A program made the translations under genes and the position numbers. The notes beneath the pieces are model-generated. The model searched no databases. It worked only from the letters and a program-made list of their open reading frames with translations, and was not told the origin of the DNA. This document shows, piece after piece, positions 6,384-15,618 of a DNA stretch of 64,000 nt (the stretch's first letter is position 1; the number at the start of each line of letters is the position of its first letter). This stretch comes from Algoriphagus sp. NG3 (GTDB lineage Bacteria; Bacteroidota; Bacteroidia; Cytophagales; Cyclobacteriaceae). The stretch covers positions 1,798,001 through 1,862,000 of the forward strand of contig NZ_CP139421.1 in the NCBI RefSeq assembly GCF_034119865.1, in the 5' to 3' direction.

Positions 6384-9188
6384 CTATTTCACATCGATTT
6401 CAAAGATTTTTTCAAATGGCAATCTGTCTTTTGTCAATCCCTCAACTCTCAGGTTCATCCGTTTGAGAGCTTGTGGGATTTTCACTTTGAAAGAATATGT
6501 GCCCATGTCGCTTTCAGCATTGGCTTCCCAGAAAAGGGTTGGTTTGCTTTCTACTGGTTGGTTATTTTCAAAACTATTTGGGAAGGGAATTTCCCGTGAA
6601 AATCCTTTCATTTTGAATTGCTGGAATCCTGAAGAGTTAAAAGCAGCTTGTTCAACCGGGGGTGTTCTATTGCCTTTTTTGGTAGTAATCATAATTACTC
6701 CACCAAATCCAGCCATACCAAAAGAGGGTGCATTAAAGGTGTAAACTTTAATAGATTCCAATTCTGCCGGAATGAAAGTACTCATCATGGCATCAAAGTC
6801 TTCATCACTTAAAAATGGATACTGTGTTCCATCTATTATCAATAAAGGATTTGACGCGTTGAGTCCGAAATTATAGTTCCCAATGCTTTTTCCTCCTCGC
6901 TTAAATCCAAAGTATCCTGCCAATGCTTCAGGTGAAATAGTCTCCAATCTTTCCCCACTTAGTTCTCTGTCCGGGCTTCCATAGCCATAATTACGCTCCT
7001 CCAAAGTCTCCATCTTTGTGTCCTCTTTCAAAAACTCTTCCAGCAATACATAATCGCCCGTAAAGTCGAACTTCAATTCATCATTCTTTCTTTGAAAAGT
7101 CTGGTAGTTGAGTTTGGGATAAGTCCCTTTGAAAGCAGGTTTGCTCTTTTCTTTTAGAGTGACCGATCCATAGTGCCTTTGCTTTGAATCCAGGGCGGCA
7201 ATTGAAATCGTAGCTGTATCGGTGAAATAAAGCCCTGTAGCCCGGAAGTATCCTGAAGAATCAGTGTTCACTATTCCATAATCCGCTAAATCATCGCGTA
7301 CAATAGTGATAGGATTGATCAAAGGATCACGCTTTTTATCTCTTGTAAACTGACCCTCTATCGTAATTCCAAACTCGATTTGATGCTTACCCATGGCTAG
7401 TTTTTTTGGTGGATCTTTTGCATCAAGCCAATCCATAGCATTCATTATAGTCATCTGTTCAGCAATAGTTGAAACCAAATCCGCGTCCGTTAAGGAAACG
7501 GTAAATTGAGCGTCTGTCAATTCCTCCGTTTCATCCAAAAATGATAGCTGGAATTCCATTTCTTTATCGGAATCTCTCAAAGACAATGATTCGTCCAAAT
7601 TGATAGTCAACTCCCCGAAAAGATCAGGATTAGAAATGGCGATAGGTTGGATACTTTCTTCTTTTTTCAAAATCGGAAGTGCTCTCAGAAAAATATCCTT
7701 TTCAGGAAAATTAAGCATCCATTCGGTATAAGCCCTTAGAAAGTAATCTCCTGATTCAAGCGTCTGGGATAATACAAATGATCCTGAAATTTTACCATCT
7801 TTCACGGCATAAGCTTCAGATTGGATCAGTTCAGCATCTTTGCCCATCAAGTCAACATATAATACTCTACTTAGCGAATCTGACATATTTCTATTTTGAT
7901 AGAGCATTTGCCCCCCGATCCACACTGTTTCACCAGGATAGTAATAAGGCTTATTTGTACTGAAGTAAGGTTTTTCGCGAATATTGTTCCAGCGGGAAAA
8001 TCTCATCTGAGAACTATCAACTTCAGTCAGGTATTGGTATCCATCTAAGCTCTTTGATGGCACATAGTCATGTGGCAGAAATCTCCCCATACGCTGCCTT
8101 CCCATGTATCCAGACAAGACTACCTGTGAAGGAACTACCGGGATCCCATTACGATCAATATCGAAGTAGCCCAAAGGAGCAGAAATCCAACTCACTGGAT
8201 AGTATAGATCCGAATAATAATGATTTAACCAGAATTTCTCAGAGTAATGAATTTCGGCATCATAAGGCCATACGACTCTATAATTTCCATTTTCCAGGGG
8301 GATTCTCTGGATTGAATCGGCAAATACTCTTTTAATGGATTTGTCAATTTCCTCGGTAAATACATTGGTACGTTCCCTGAAATGATCAACAGGAAGTAAT
8401 TCGAAAATCTGGAAATTTTCTTCATGCACTCTAGCCAACAAAACTGATTTTAAAAAATGTCTAATTGACCCCATATAACTATTCAGCTTGTTAGTTTCTA
8501 CGTTGGCAAGTTCCACACTGTCTGTCAACTCTTGGGCGTCAAAAAACACAGATCCCACATAGCTGGAGCGATTGTGATAATAACGATAATCCTTCAAATA
8601 ATAAGTCACCTCATACCCCAAGGCGTGGTTTACTATATGCAAAGGTTCCTGAGCCGTGGCACGGACATAATTAGGCCCGTTTGCTTTAACCGTTTCAAAA
8701 TCCAATACCCAGGGGTTTTTGATGTCAAGTTGGGACGCAAATGGATCACTTGGAAGAGCCAGAAAAACCTCCTTAAATCTCCGCAAATCCCGCTCCCACT
8801 TCTTGTCCCTACGGCTTTTTAGCTCCACCTCAGTGAGGACAGATTCCAAAGGCTTCAGTTTAAAATCGACTTTTGTAGAACCAGAACCAGTGATACTAAG
8901 TGTCTTTGTAGCCGTTTCAAACCCTACAAAGGAAGCCACCAATTCTACATTTCTAGGTAAACTCCCAGAAATGATAAAATTGCCTTTATCATCCGTAGTA
9001 CTTCCCTGCGTTGTGTTGTTGATGAACACATTGGCAAAAGCCATAGGCTCGCCAGTTTTTGCATTTTTGACAGTTCCGGAGATAGTTTGGGAATTTGCTG
9101 AAAAAACTAATAGCATAGCTACACTAAAGAGCACGCACAGGATCGGTGATAAAAATGTAATCATTTGGCTTAGATTGGGTTTAGCCAC
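6384..9188 (-). CDS. Secreted protein with carboxypeptidase regulatory-like domain and TonB-plug-like domain
   Basis: 934 residues. An N-terminal signal/anchor (hydrophobic residues about 9-33) is followed by a CarboxypepD_reg-like beta-sandwich (ISGTVKNAKTGEPMAFANV, residues about 36-115). The long middle part includes beta-rich segments like macroglobulin-type domains (FSTNKPYYYPGETVWIGGQ, about 405-500). Near the C-terminus there is a plug-like block (ASNPLLIIDGTQYPFLSDED... GGVIMITTKKG, about 770-855). There is no outer-membrane barrel after the plug, so it cannot itself be a TonB-dependent transporter. Proteins of this architecture are frequent in Bacteroidota and probably act in the periplasm or at the outer membrane. 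Function is unknown. It is convergent with the DinB-fold gene and divergent from smc. Confidence 0.75.
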   Translation of the reverse strand: MAKPNLSQMITFLSPILCVLFSVAMLLVFSANSQTISGTVKNAKTGEPMAFANVFINNTTQGSTTDDKGNFIISGSLPRNVELVASFVGFETATKTLSITGSGSTKVDFKLKPLESVLTEVELKSRRDKKWERDLRRFKEVFLALPSDPFASQLDIKNPWVLDFETVKANGPNYVRATAQEPLHIVNHALGYEVTYYLKDYRYYHNRSSYVGSVFFDAQELTDSVELANVETNKLNSYMGSIRHFLKSVLLARVHEENFQIFELLPVDHFRERTNVFTEEIDKSIKRVFADSIQRIPLENGNYRVVWPYDAEIHYSEKFWLNHYYSDLYYPVSWISAPLGYFDIDRNGIPVVPSQVVLSGYMGRQRMGRFLPHDYVPSKSLDGYQYLTEVDSSQMRFSRWNNIREKPYFSTNKPYYYPGETVWIGGQMLYQNRNMSDSLSRVLYVDLMGKDAELIQSEAYAVKDGKISGSFVLSQTLESGDYFLRAYTEWMLNFPEKDIFLRALPILKKEESIQPIAISNPDLFGELTINLDESLSLRDSDKEMEFQLSFLDETEELTDAQFTVSLTDADLVSTIAEQMTIMNAMDWLDAKDPPKKLAMGKHQIEFGITIEGQFTRDKKRDPLINPITIVRDDLADYGIVNTDSSGYFRATGLYFTDTATISIAALDSKQRHYGSVTLKEKSKPAFKGTYPKLNYQTFQRKNDELKFDFTGDYVLLEEFLKEDTKMETLEERNYGYGSPDRELSGERLETISPEALAGYFGFKRGGKSIGNYNFGLNASNPLLIIDGTQYPFLSDEDFDAMMSTFIPAELESIKVYTFNAPSFGMAGFGGVIMITTKKGNRTPPVEQAAFNSSGFQQFKMKGFSREIPFPNSFENNQPVESKPTLFWEANAESDMGTYSFKVKIPQALKRMNLRVEGLTKDRLPFEKIFEIDVK

Positions 9189-9326
9189 TTAAGATAACAG
9201 TTTTGATCAAAATAAAAGTGAAATTCTATGGAATTAGGTGAAATACTCAAGTTGTAACAGAAATGAAGGTCACATGGATTAAACCCTGAATACATGGCTG
9301 GTTTTTCCGATAGCTGAACATAAATC

Positions 9327-9357
9327 TTTGGACAATCATCTAAATGATCTTATTTTG
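9327..9357 (+). promoter_or_regulatory. Candidate promoter of smc
   Basis: TTTG (9327-9330), a 19-base spacer and TTATTTTG (9350-9357) fit the Bacteroidota -33/-7 pattern with one mismatch. It gives a leader of about 25 bases before the ATG. Confidence 0.4.
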
Positions 9358-9386
9358 TCTGATTATTTTAAGACAATTTCAAAAGG

Positions 9387-12300
9387 ATGCTGCTCAGTAA
9401 GCTGGAGATCAAGGGATTTAAGAGTTTTGGGGACAAAATGGTGATTAACTTCGACAAGGGGATCACTGGAGTTGTTGGGCCTAATGGCTGCGGGAAATCC
9501 AATGTAGTGGATGCGATCCGATGGGTTCTGGGCGAGCAGAAAACACGTTTGCTCCGCTCTGACAAGATGGAGAACGTGATTTTCAATGGTACCAAAAACC
9601 GTAAAGCATCCAACCTGGCGGAGGTGTCCCTCACTTTTGAAAACACCAAAAATCTCCTTCCTACAGAATATACCTATGTCACGGTAACCAGACGCTACTA
9701 TAGATCCGGTGATAGCGAATACCAGATCAACGGCGTGACGTGCCGGCTGAAGGATATCACCAATCTTTTCATGGACACGGGAATCAACTCGAATTCCTAT
9801 GCCATCATCGAACTGAAAATGATCGATGAACTGCTGAATGATAAGAATAACTCACGTCGGGATTTATTTGAGGAAGCGGCAGGAATCTCCAAATTCAAAA
9901 ACAGGAAGAAAGAGACACTGAGAAAGCTTCAGGACACGGACGATGATCTGGCCCGTGTGGAAGATGTGCTTTTTGAGATTGAAAAAAATCTCAAAAGCCT
10001 GGAAAAGCAGGCAAAGCAAGCCTCCAAATACTTTGAAATCAAGAAAGATTACCGGGTAGCAAGTATCAACCTTGCCAAAAAAAGCATAGAGAAGTACAGC
10101 AAGTCGCTAATAGATGCCAACCATAAAATCCAGGAAGAAGGCGACAAAAAATTACAGCTTCAGACGAGAGTAGCAGATCAGGAAGCCTTGCTCAGTCAAT
10201 TAAAAGCTGATTTGATCCAGAAAGAAAAACTGCTCTCAAGCCGTCAGAAGGCACTAAATGAACATGTAAATAAAATCCGCTCCTTCGAGTCTGAGAAGAA
10301 AATCAAAAATGAGCGTCTGAGATTTCTGGAAGACCGATCCCAAAAGCTTCGCGAACAGATCGATACTGACCGTAAGTCAAATGACCGTGCAGGATTCAGT
10401 ATACGTTCCTTGCAGCAGGAAAAAGAATCCGCAGAAAAGATGCTTGCGGAGAAGGAGATGATCGTATCTGAGCTGCGGGAGGCTTTTGAAAGCCAAAAAG
10501 CCATACAGGCCGAGAAACAACTGGCTCAAAAGACAATAAACCTAAATTTTGAAACATTAAAGGAAAAGGTATATCAGCTTAGTAAGGATATAGAAATCAA
10601 ACAAATACAGCTCTCCACATTGAAGCAGGAACTTGAGCGTACTTCCTCGGACGATTCCTCCCAGGAAGCAAGTTTGATGGATTTTGAGGAAAAGCTGATT
10701 GAGCTAAAATCAGAATTGGACGAATCCACCAAAGGTTATGAAGACCTGAAAGCCAAGCAGGAGGATCTGGATCAGAAGATCGAGGAAACCAACCGGGTGA
10801 TAGAAATGATCCGGGAGGAATTGACCCAATCTTCACGTAAGCTTGACTCCAAAACCAATGAATACAACCTCACCAAATCCTTGGTGGAGAACCTTGAGGG
10901 CTTTCCTGAAGCCATCAAGTTTCTGAAAAAAAATCCAAGCTGGGGCAAGGACGTGCCACTCCTCTCCGATCTGCTCACCACTTCGGAAAAATACAGGGTG
11001 ACTATAGAAAATTACCTGGACAGCTACATGAACTATTATGTGGTAGATACCGAAGCCCAAGCGATTACGGCCATTCAGCTTTTGAGCGATTCCGCCAGAG
11101 GTAAGGCAAACTTCTTTGTGCTGGAGCATTTCGAGCGGTTTAAACCCAGTCAAAACAAGCTTTTTTCCAACGCCACAGCCGCCACGGAAATCATAGAATT
11201 TGATGTCAAGTATTCCCGGCTTATCAACTTTATCCTGGATAATGTCTATATAGTGCAGGGTGAACACAGGGATTTTCCGCAGGATAGCGAGGCCATATTC
11301 ATCAGTGAAAACGGCAAATACACCAAACGCAAATTCAGCTTATCAGGTGGCTCTGTGGGGCTTTTCGAGGGGAAAAGAATCGGTAGAGCCAAAAACCTGG
11401 AAAAACTGGATAAGGAGATCAAAGAACTGAATAAGAAAGTAAGCAGCATCAGAAACAATCTGGACAATAAGCTTTCAGAACTGATGAAGCTGAAGGAAAT
11501 CAGCTACAAAAAGACCCTGGAAGAATGGCAGAATAAGATCAATGGTATCAATCAGGAGTTCGTGTCTGTACGAACCAAAAAGGAACAGTTGGCGGAATTA
11601 CTGAGCTCAAACGCCAATAAACGGGAGGATATTCTGGATAGAATAGCATCGATTGAAGAGAGTTTGTCCGAGATTCAGCCGCAGCTATTTGAAGAGCGGG
11701 CGGAGTTTGAAGCCCTTCAGGATGAGCTGGAAGAACTGAACGAATCCTACGAGAAGGAATCTGCCTTGCTTACCGAAAAATCACAAGCCTTCAACGCAGA
11801 AAACATTCTTTACCATCAGCACCTGAACCGGGTAAATAGTCTGGATCAGGAGATCGAATTCAAGCAATCTGCCTACGAAGGCTCTAAAGAAAGAATAGAA
11901 AAATCCCAGAGTGAACTTTCGCAGTTGGACACGGAAGTCAAATCCCTGCTAGACAATAATGAGGTCAAGGATGATGAACTCATCGAGTTGTATGCTGAAA
12001 AAGAAGGAATAGAAAAAGGAGTTCAGGAAGCTGAAAAGGATTACTATGCCAGTCGGGGCGCAATAGACGAGACAGATCAGCAGATCAGGAGTCTTCAGAA
12101 ATCAAAGGAAAGTTTTGATCAACTGATACACGAACTGGAAAATGCAGTCAATGAGATCAAGCTCAAAATGACCGGCATGAAGGAAAGACTGAGCGTGGAA
12201 TTCGAACTGGATCTGGATGAGCTGATGGAAGAAAATCCTGAAATAGACGAGGAATTCAGGGGATTTGCCGAGGAAACACTACGGGAATTGGTAAGCAAGC

Positions 12301-12926
12301 AAAAGGAAAAGCTTGAAAAAATAGGCCCAATTAACCCCATGGCGATGGAAGCTTATGATGAAATCAAGACACGCTATGACTTTATCAGCAGCCAAAAAGA
12401 AGATCTCATCAAAGCCAAACAATCTCTGCTGACTACTATTCAAGAAATTGATCAGGTAGCGAAAGAGACGTTTTTGGATGCTTTTGCAAAGATAAAGGAG
12501 AATTTTGTGAAGGTATTCCGCTCACTCTTTACCGAGCAGGATGACTGCGACCTGACTTTGGTAGATCCCGCCAATCCTCTGGAGTCTGCCATTGAGATCA
12601 TGGCCAAGCCAAAAGGTAAGCGTCCCCTTACGATCAACCAGCTTTCTGGTGGTGAAAAGACGCTGACTGCCACTTCCCTACTCTTTTCCATTTATCTGTT
12701 GAAGCCAGCTCCGTTCTGTATTTTTGATGAGGTAGATGCTCCGCTTGACGATGCCAATATTGATAAGTTTAATCAGATCATCCAGCGATTTAGCGGTGAA
12801 TCCCAGTTTATCATAGTCACACACAACAAGCGGACTATGGCGAGTACAGATATTATTTATGGCATTACCATGATTGAAGCAGGCGTGAGCCGGGTGGTTC
12901 CGGTTGATCTAAGGGAGTTGGTTTAA
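9387..12926 (+). CDS. smc: Chromosome segregation ATPase SMC
   Basis: 1179 residues, normal for bacterial SMC. It forms the ring-shaped condensin that compacts and separates chromosomes with ScpA and ScpB (not in this window). The N-terminal head has Walker A GPNGCGKSN (31-39). Long coiled coils run about 170-500 and 690-1010 and are joined by the hinge (about 510-650, with SDSARGKANFFVLEH). The C-terminal head has the ABC signature LSGGEK (1086-1091), Walker B CIFDEVDAPLD (about 1111-1121) and the switch histidine phrase IIVTHNKRTM. All catalytic parts are intact. The start is fixed by the conserved opening MLLSKLEIKGFKSFGDK. It appears to be a single-gene unit. Confidence 0.97.
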   Translation: MLLSKLEIKGFKSFGDKMVINFDKGITGVVGPNGCGKSNVVDAIRWVLGEQKTRLLRSDKMENVIFNGTKNRKASNLAEVSLTFENTKNLLPTEYTYVTVTRRYYRSGDSEYQINGVTCRLKDITNLFMDTGINSNSYAIIELKMIDELLNDKNNSRRDLFEEAAGISKFKNRKKETLRKLQDTDDDLARVEDVLFEIEKNLKSLEKQAKQASKYFEIKKDYRVASINLAKKSIEKYSKSLIDANHKIQEEGDKKLQLQTRVADQEALLSQLKADLIQKEKLLSSRQKALNEHVNKIRSFESEKKIKNERLRFLEDRSQKLREQIDTDRKSNDRAGFSIRSLQQEKESAEKMLAEKEMIVSELREAFESQKAIQAEKQLAQKTINLNFETLKEKVYQLSKDIEIKQIQLSTLKQELERTSSDDSSQEASLMDFEEKLIELKSELDESTKGYEDLKAKQEDLDQKIEETNRVIEMIREELTQSSRKLDSKTNEYNLTKSLVENLEGFPEAIKFLKKNPSWGKDVPLLSDLLTTSEKYRVTIENYLDSYMNYYVVDTEAQAITAIQLLSDSARGKANFFVLEHFERFKPSQNKLFSNATAATEIIEFDVKYSRLINFILDNVYIVQGEHRDFPQDSEAIFISENGKYTKRKFSLSGGSVGLFEGKRIGRAKNLEKLDKEIKELNKKVSSIRNNLDNKLSELMKLKEISYKKTLEEWQNKINGINQEFVSVRTKKEQLAELLSSNANKREDILDRIASIEESLSEIQPQLFEERAEFEALQDELEELNESYEKESALLTEKSQAFNAENILYHQHLNRVNSLDQEIEFKQSAYEGSKERIEKSQSELSQLDTEVKSLLDNNEVKDDELIELYAEKEGIEKGVQEAEKDYYASRGAIDETDQQIRSLQKSKESFDQLIHELENAVNEIKLKMTGMKERLSVEFELDLDELMEENPEIDEEFRGFAEETLRELVSKQKEKLEKIGPINPMAMEAYDEIKTRYDFISSQKEDLIKAKQSLLTTIQEIDQVAKETFLDAFAKIKENFVKVFRSLFTEQDDCDLTLVDPANPLESAIEIMAKPKGKRPLTINQLSGGEKTLTATSLLFSIYLLKPAPFCIFDEVDAPLDDANIDKFNQIIQRFSGESQFIIVTHNKRTMASTDIIYGITMIEAGVSRVVPVDLRELV

Positions 12927-13285
12927 GCCTGAGACGCTATTTCAATGTCCTTTTTTGCTAGGCGATTTGGTAAGCTATAATTAAGATATTACTGATGGCA
13001 AATTCAATACTGAGGTGAAATCTTACCAATCGTTCTGTTGCTGAGTATTTAAAAATCCCTGTATTTCCTTTCGCTGGATTAGGAATTGTAAATGGCTATT
13101 TCTTTGGTCTCCAATAAGTTGAGATAATCCAAAAAGACCTTCTACTCAACTATGTGCGTAAAGTTATATTTTGTTCCCATAGTATCTTATTGCAGCTCGA
13201 TCGCACTGGATTTTCTTCCGATATTTCCCTAAAACATTTGTATTTTTTATATATTTAGTTAATTTAAAATCTAATTTTCAAGCTA
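12927..13285. other. Intergenic region between smc and a secreted hydrolase gene
   Basis: 359 bases with no supported gene or strong terminator. Near its end TTTG (13237-13240), 19 bases and TAATTTAA (13260-13267) form a weak promoter candidate for the hydrolase gene. I see nothing else. Confidence 0.5.
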
Positions 13286-14116
13286 ATGAAACTTTATACC
13301 GTAGCTATTTTCCTCGTCTTTATTTCCTTTTCACTGGAACAGGTACATGCCATTAATCCCGATCGGGAATATATCCTAAATCCGGACTCAGTGGGATGGA
13401 ATTACGAGCAACTACTTATCAAAACCATGGATGGCTATCAACTGAACTCATGGATCTATGAAGCCAATAAGAAAAACGACAAAGATACTGTCCTGATTTT
13501 GGCTTATCCTGATGCAGGTAATATGTCTTACTTTGTTTATCATTCCGCGGTTTTAGCCGATGCAGGCTTTACGGTGGTCACGTTTGACTATAGAGGTTTT
13601 GGGGAAAGTGATGATTTTGAAATTCAGCGGGAATACCTGTATTACACGGAATTTGCTTTGGATTTAGAAGCAGTAGTGGATAGTATTTCCCTCAAATTCC
13701 AAAACAAAAAAATAGGAATCTTGGGAATGTCCATGGGAACTACAATCGCTTCAAGAGCCTATCCTGAAATTAAAAACCAGATTGACTTTATAATCGGTGA
13801 AGGGTTTGTGACGGATCCCCCTGCTATTGTGAATTATTACAAAGGCAAAGGTAAAAGCATTTTGCTGCCCGAAGACCCGGAACTGTACCTGGAATCCGTC
13901 CAGTCCATAGCTTGTCCAATGCTGATATTAACCGCATCAAACGATGAAGTTACCACGGCTAGTGCATCGTTTAGACTTCAGAAGATTTTAGGTGCTACTT
14001 GCCAAAGCACAATATATGAAGGACAACATCTTACTGGATTTCAAGTAGATTACGACGATAAAGGTTTTGGAGGTTGGTACATTGAGCAGCTCGAAAACTT
14101 TCTGGAAAATGTATGA
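13286..14116 (+). CDS. Secreted alpha/beta hydrolase
   Basis: 276 residues. A signal peptide (about residues 1-22) is followed by an alpha/beta hydrolase fold. The nucleophile elbow GMSMGT gives Ser149; Asp220 (TASNDE) and His248 (EGQHLTG) complete a triad in the right order. FDYRGFGESDD is the usual strand and turn before the helices. The substrate is probably an ester or a peptide/acyl compound, not definable from sequence. No operon partner is clear: the next firm gene starts 178 bases later on the same strand. Confidence 0.8.
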   Translation: MKLYTVAIFLVFISFSLEQVHAINPDREYILNPDSVGWNYEQLLIKTMDGYQLNSWIYEANKKNDKDTVLILAYPDAGNMSYFVYHSAVLADAGFTVVTFDYRGFGESDDFEIQREYLYYTEFALDLEAVVDSISLKFQNKKIGILGMSMGTTIASRAYPEIKNQIDFIIGEGFVTDPPAIVNYYKGKGKSILLPEDPELYLESVQSIACPMLILTASNDEVTTASASFRLQKILGATCQSTIYEGQHLTGFQVDYDDKGFGGWYIEQLENFLENV

Positions 14117-14293
14117 GTGATAGATTGAGGTATGGAACATGTGTACCACCTGTTAATCTGTCTTTACCTATTTTTGCAGTATTCCTATTCACCAAGTGCG
14201 GTAGTACAAGCGATGTTGATTTAAATGAAATTCCTAATACCATAGAAATCCATAAAAACGGATTAGTGGGTGATGCTACAACATACCAATTGA

Positions 14294-15367
14294 ATGAAAA
14301 ATCCAGACCTATTTAACAATGAACTGGCGAGCAAAGCTGAAAACCTAGGACGTCTTCCTGGAGAATGGTTAGAAAAGATATATACCGAAAAATGGTTTAA
14401 GCTTTTTGTGCCAAAAGACTTGGGAGGACTTGGTTGTACGTTGCCCGAAGCCTTGAAAATTGAAGAAAAACTGGCAAAGCTGGACGGTAGCTTGGGCTGG
14501 ACGGTGACATTGTGTACAGGAGCAGCCTGGTTTGTAGGTTTTATGGAAGAGTCTCTTCGTAATGAGATTTTCCCCGACACCAAACTTTGTCTGGCAGGAA
14601 GTGGGTTTGTAGGAGGTAAAGCTAATTTGGTCGGAGACAAATACATCATTTCCGGCAGTTGGACTTATGCATCGGGAGCCTTGCATGCGACACATCTCAC
14701 TGCCAACTGTGAGATTTTTGAAGAGGGAAATGCAGTAATGGATAAGAAGGGCGAGCAGGTGGTCAAAGCTTTTCTGCTGGATCGGAAGGATGTGGAAATA
14801 CTAGATGGCTGGAATTATATGGGAATGATAGCCACGGGTAGCCATGCCTTTAGCTGTGAAAATCTAAAAGTATCACTAAACCGTTGCTTCGAGATTCTTC
14901 CCGAGAAAGCCCAATTGACTGACTCCGTTTATCAATATCCTTTTATGCAGTTTGCCGAAGCTACGTTGGCAGCAAATATTTTGGGGATTTCTCTTCATAT
15001 GAAGGAATTGATCGAACAGTCCTTCTGGAAAAGACATGGGTATAGAGAATATGATAAAAAGCATCTCAAATACTTTTGTAAACTTTTTAGTCAGCAGGAG
15101 GAGAAATTGAAAGAAGTACGGCATGAGTTTTATCATCAAGTCAATGCTTCATGGGATGAACTGGAAAAGAATGGAAAAATAGACAGCTCCAGATTAAAAA
15201 AAATAAGTAAAGTAAGCCGAAAACTAACCCAAAAGTGCAGAGAGATTAATAGTAAGTTATATCCTTTTTCCGGATTGGAAGCGGCCAAAACCCACACAGA
15301 ACTCAATCGGGTTTGGAGGGATTTCAATACGGTGAGTCAGCATTCGCTGTTGATATTTCCGTTTTAG
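14294..15367 (+). CDS. Acyl-CoA dehydrogenase-like flavoprotein (monooxygenase-type subgroup)
   Basis: 357 residues. The order is an N-terminal helical domain (KLFVPKDLGGLGCTLPEALKI is typical of the family), a middle beta domain (YIISGSWTYASGALHATHL; the phrase GSWTYASG is characteristic of the HpaB/HsaA-type, flavin-dependent monooxygenase branch), and a C-terminal helical domain, which is shorter than usual. Members either oxidise acyl-CoA thioesters or act as reduced-flavin hydroxylases; the lack of a clear catalytic Glu makes the second type more likely, but this is inference. It stands alone, with no acyl-CoA pathway genes nearby. The start is chosen as the ATG giving MKNPDLFNNELASKAENL. 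Confidence 0.75.
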   Translation: MKNPDLFNNELASKAENLGRLPGEWLEKIYTEKWFKLFVPKDLGGLGCTLPEALKIEEKLAKLDGSLGWTVTLCTGAAWFVGFMEESLRNEIFPDTKLCLAGSGFVGGKANLVGDKYIISGSWTYASGALHATHLTANCEIFEEGNAVMDKKGEQVVKAFLLDRKDVEILDGWNYMGMIATGSHAFSCENLKVSLNRCFEILPEKAQLTDSVYQYPFMQFAEATLAANILGISLHMKELIEQSFWKRHGYREYDKKHLKYFCKLFSQQEEKLKEVRHEFYHQVNASWDELEKNGKIDSSRLKKISKVSRKLTQKCREINSKLYPFSGLEAAKTHTELNRVWRDFNTVSQHSLLIFPF

Positions 15368-15457
15368 GTCATAGTATGATTTTTTCCCGCAGATCTCCGC
15401 AGATCAATTTCGCAGACTTTCGCTGATTCCAAATTCCGAATTAATAAACCCAAGTAA

Positions 15458-15520
15458 AATCTGCGTATATCAGCGGATTTTTCAGCGTCAACCTGCCAGA
15501 CGGCAGTCAGGTCTGCGGGA
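15458..15520 (+). repeat. Dispersed intergenic repeat, copy 1 (AATCTGCGT...CGGCAGTCAGG)
   Basis: About 63 bases beginning AAAATCTGCGTATATCAGCG and containing the palindrome CTGCC-agac-GGCAG. A clearly related copy lies at 27154-27218. Both are intergenic. It occupies most of the 251-base gap before the acetylesterase gene. Confidence 0.65.
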
Positions 15521-15618
15521 AATATCCTTTTGTTCTAACATCCAGCGATTGCCTGCTATTCTTTCATTAAATTAGGCTCCTCAAAACTAACTTTTCTTGT
15601 AGCGATTACTATTATTCC

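Noticed and set aside
14113..14316. 67-codon frame between the secreted hydrolase and acyl-CoA-dehydrogenase-like genes
   Set aside because: It overlaps both neighbours, has no family resemblance, and its hydrophobic stretch does not make a good signal peptide. Coding is not convincing.
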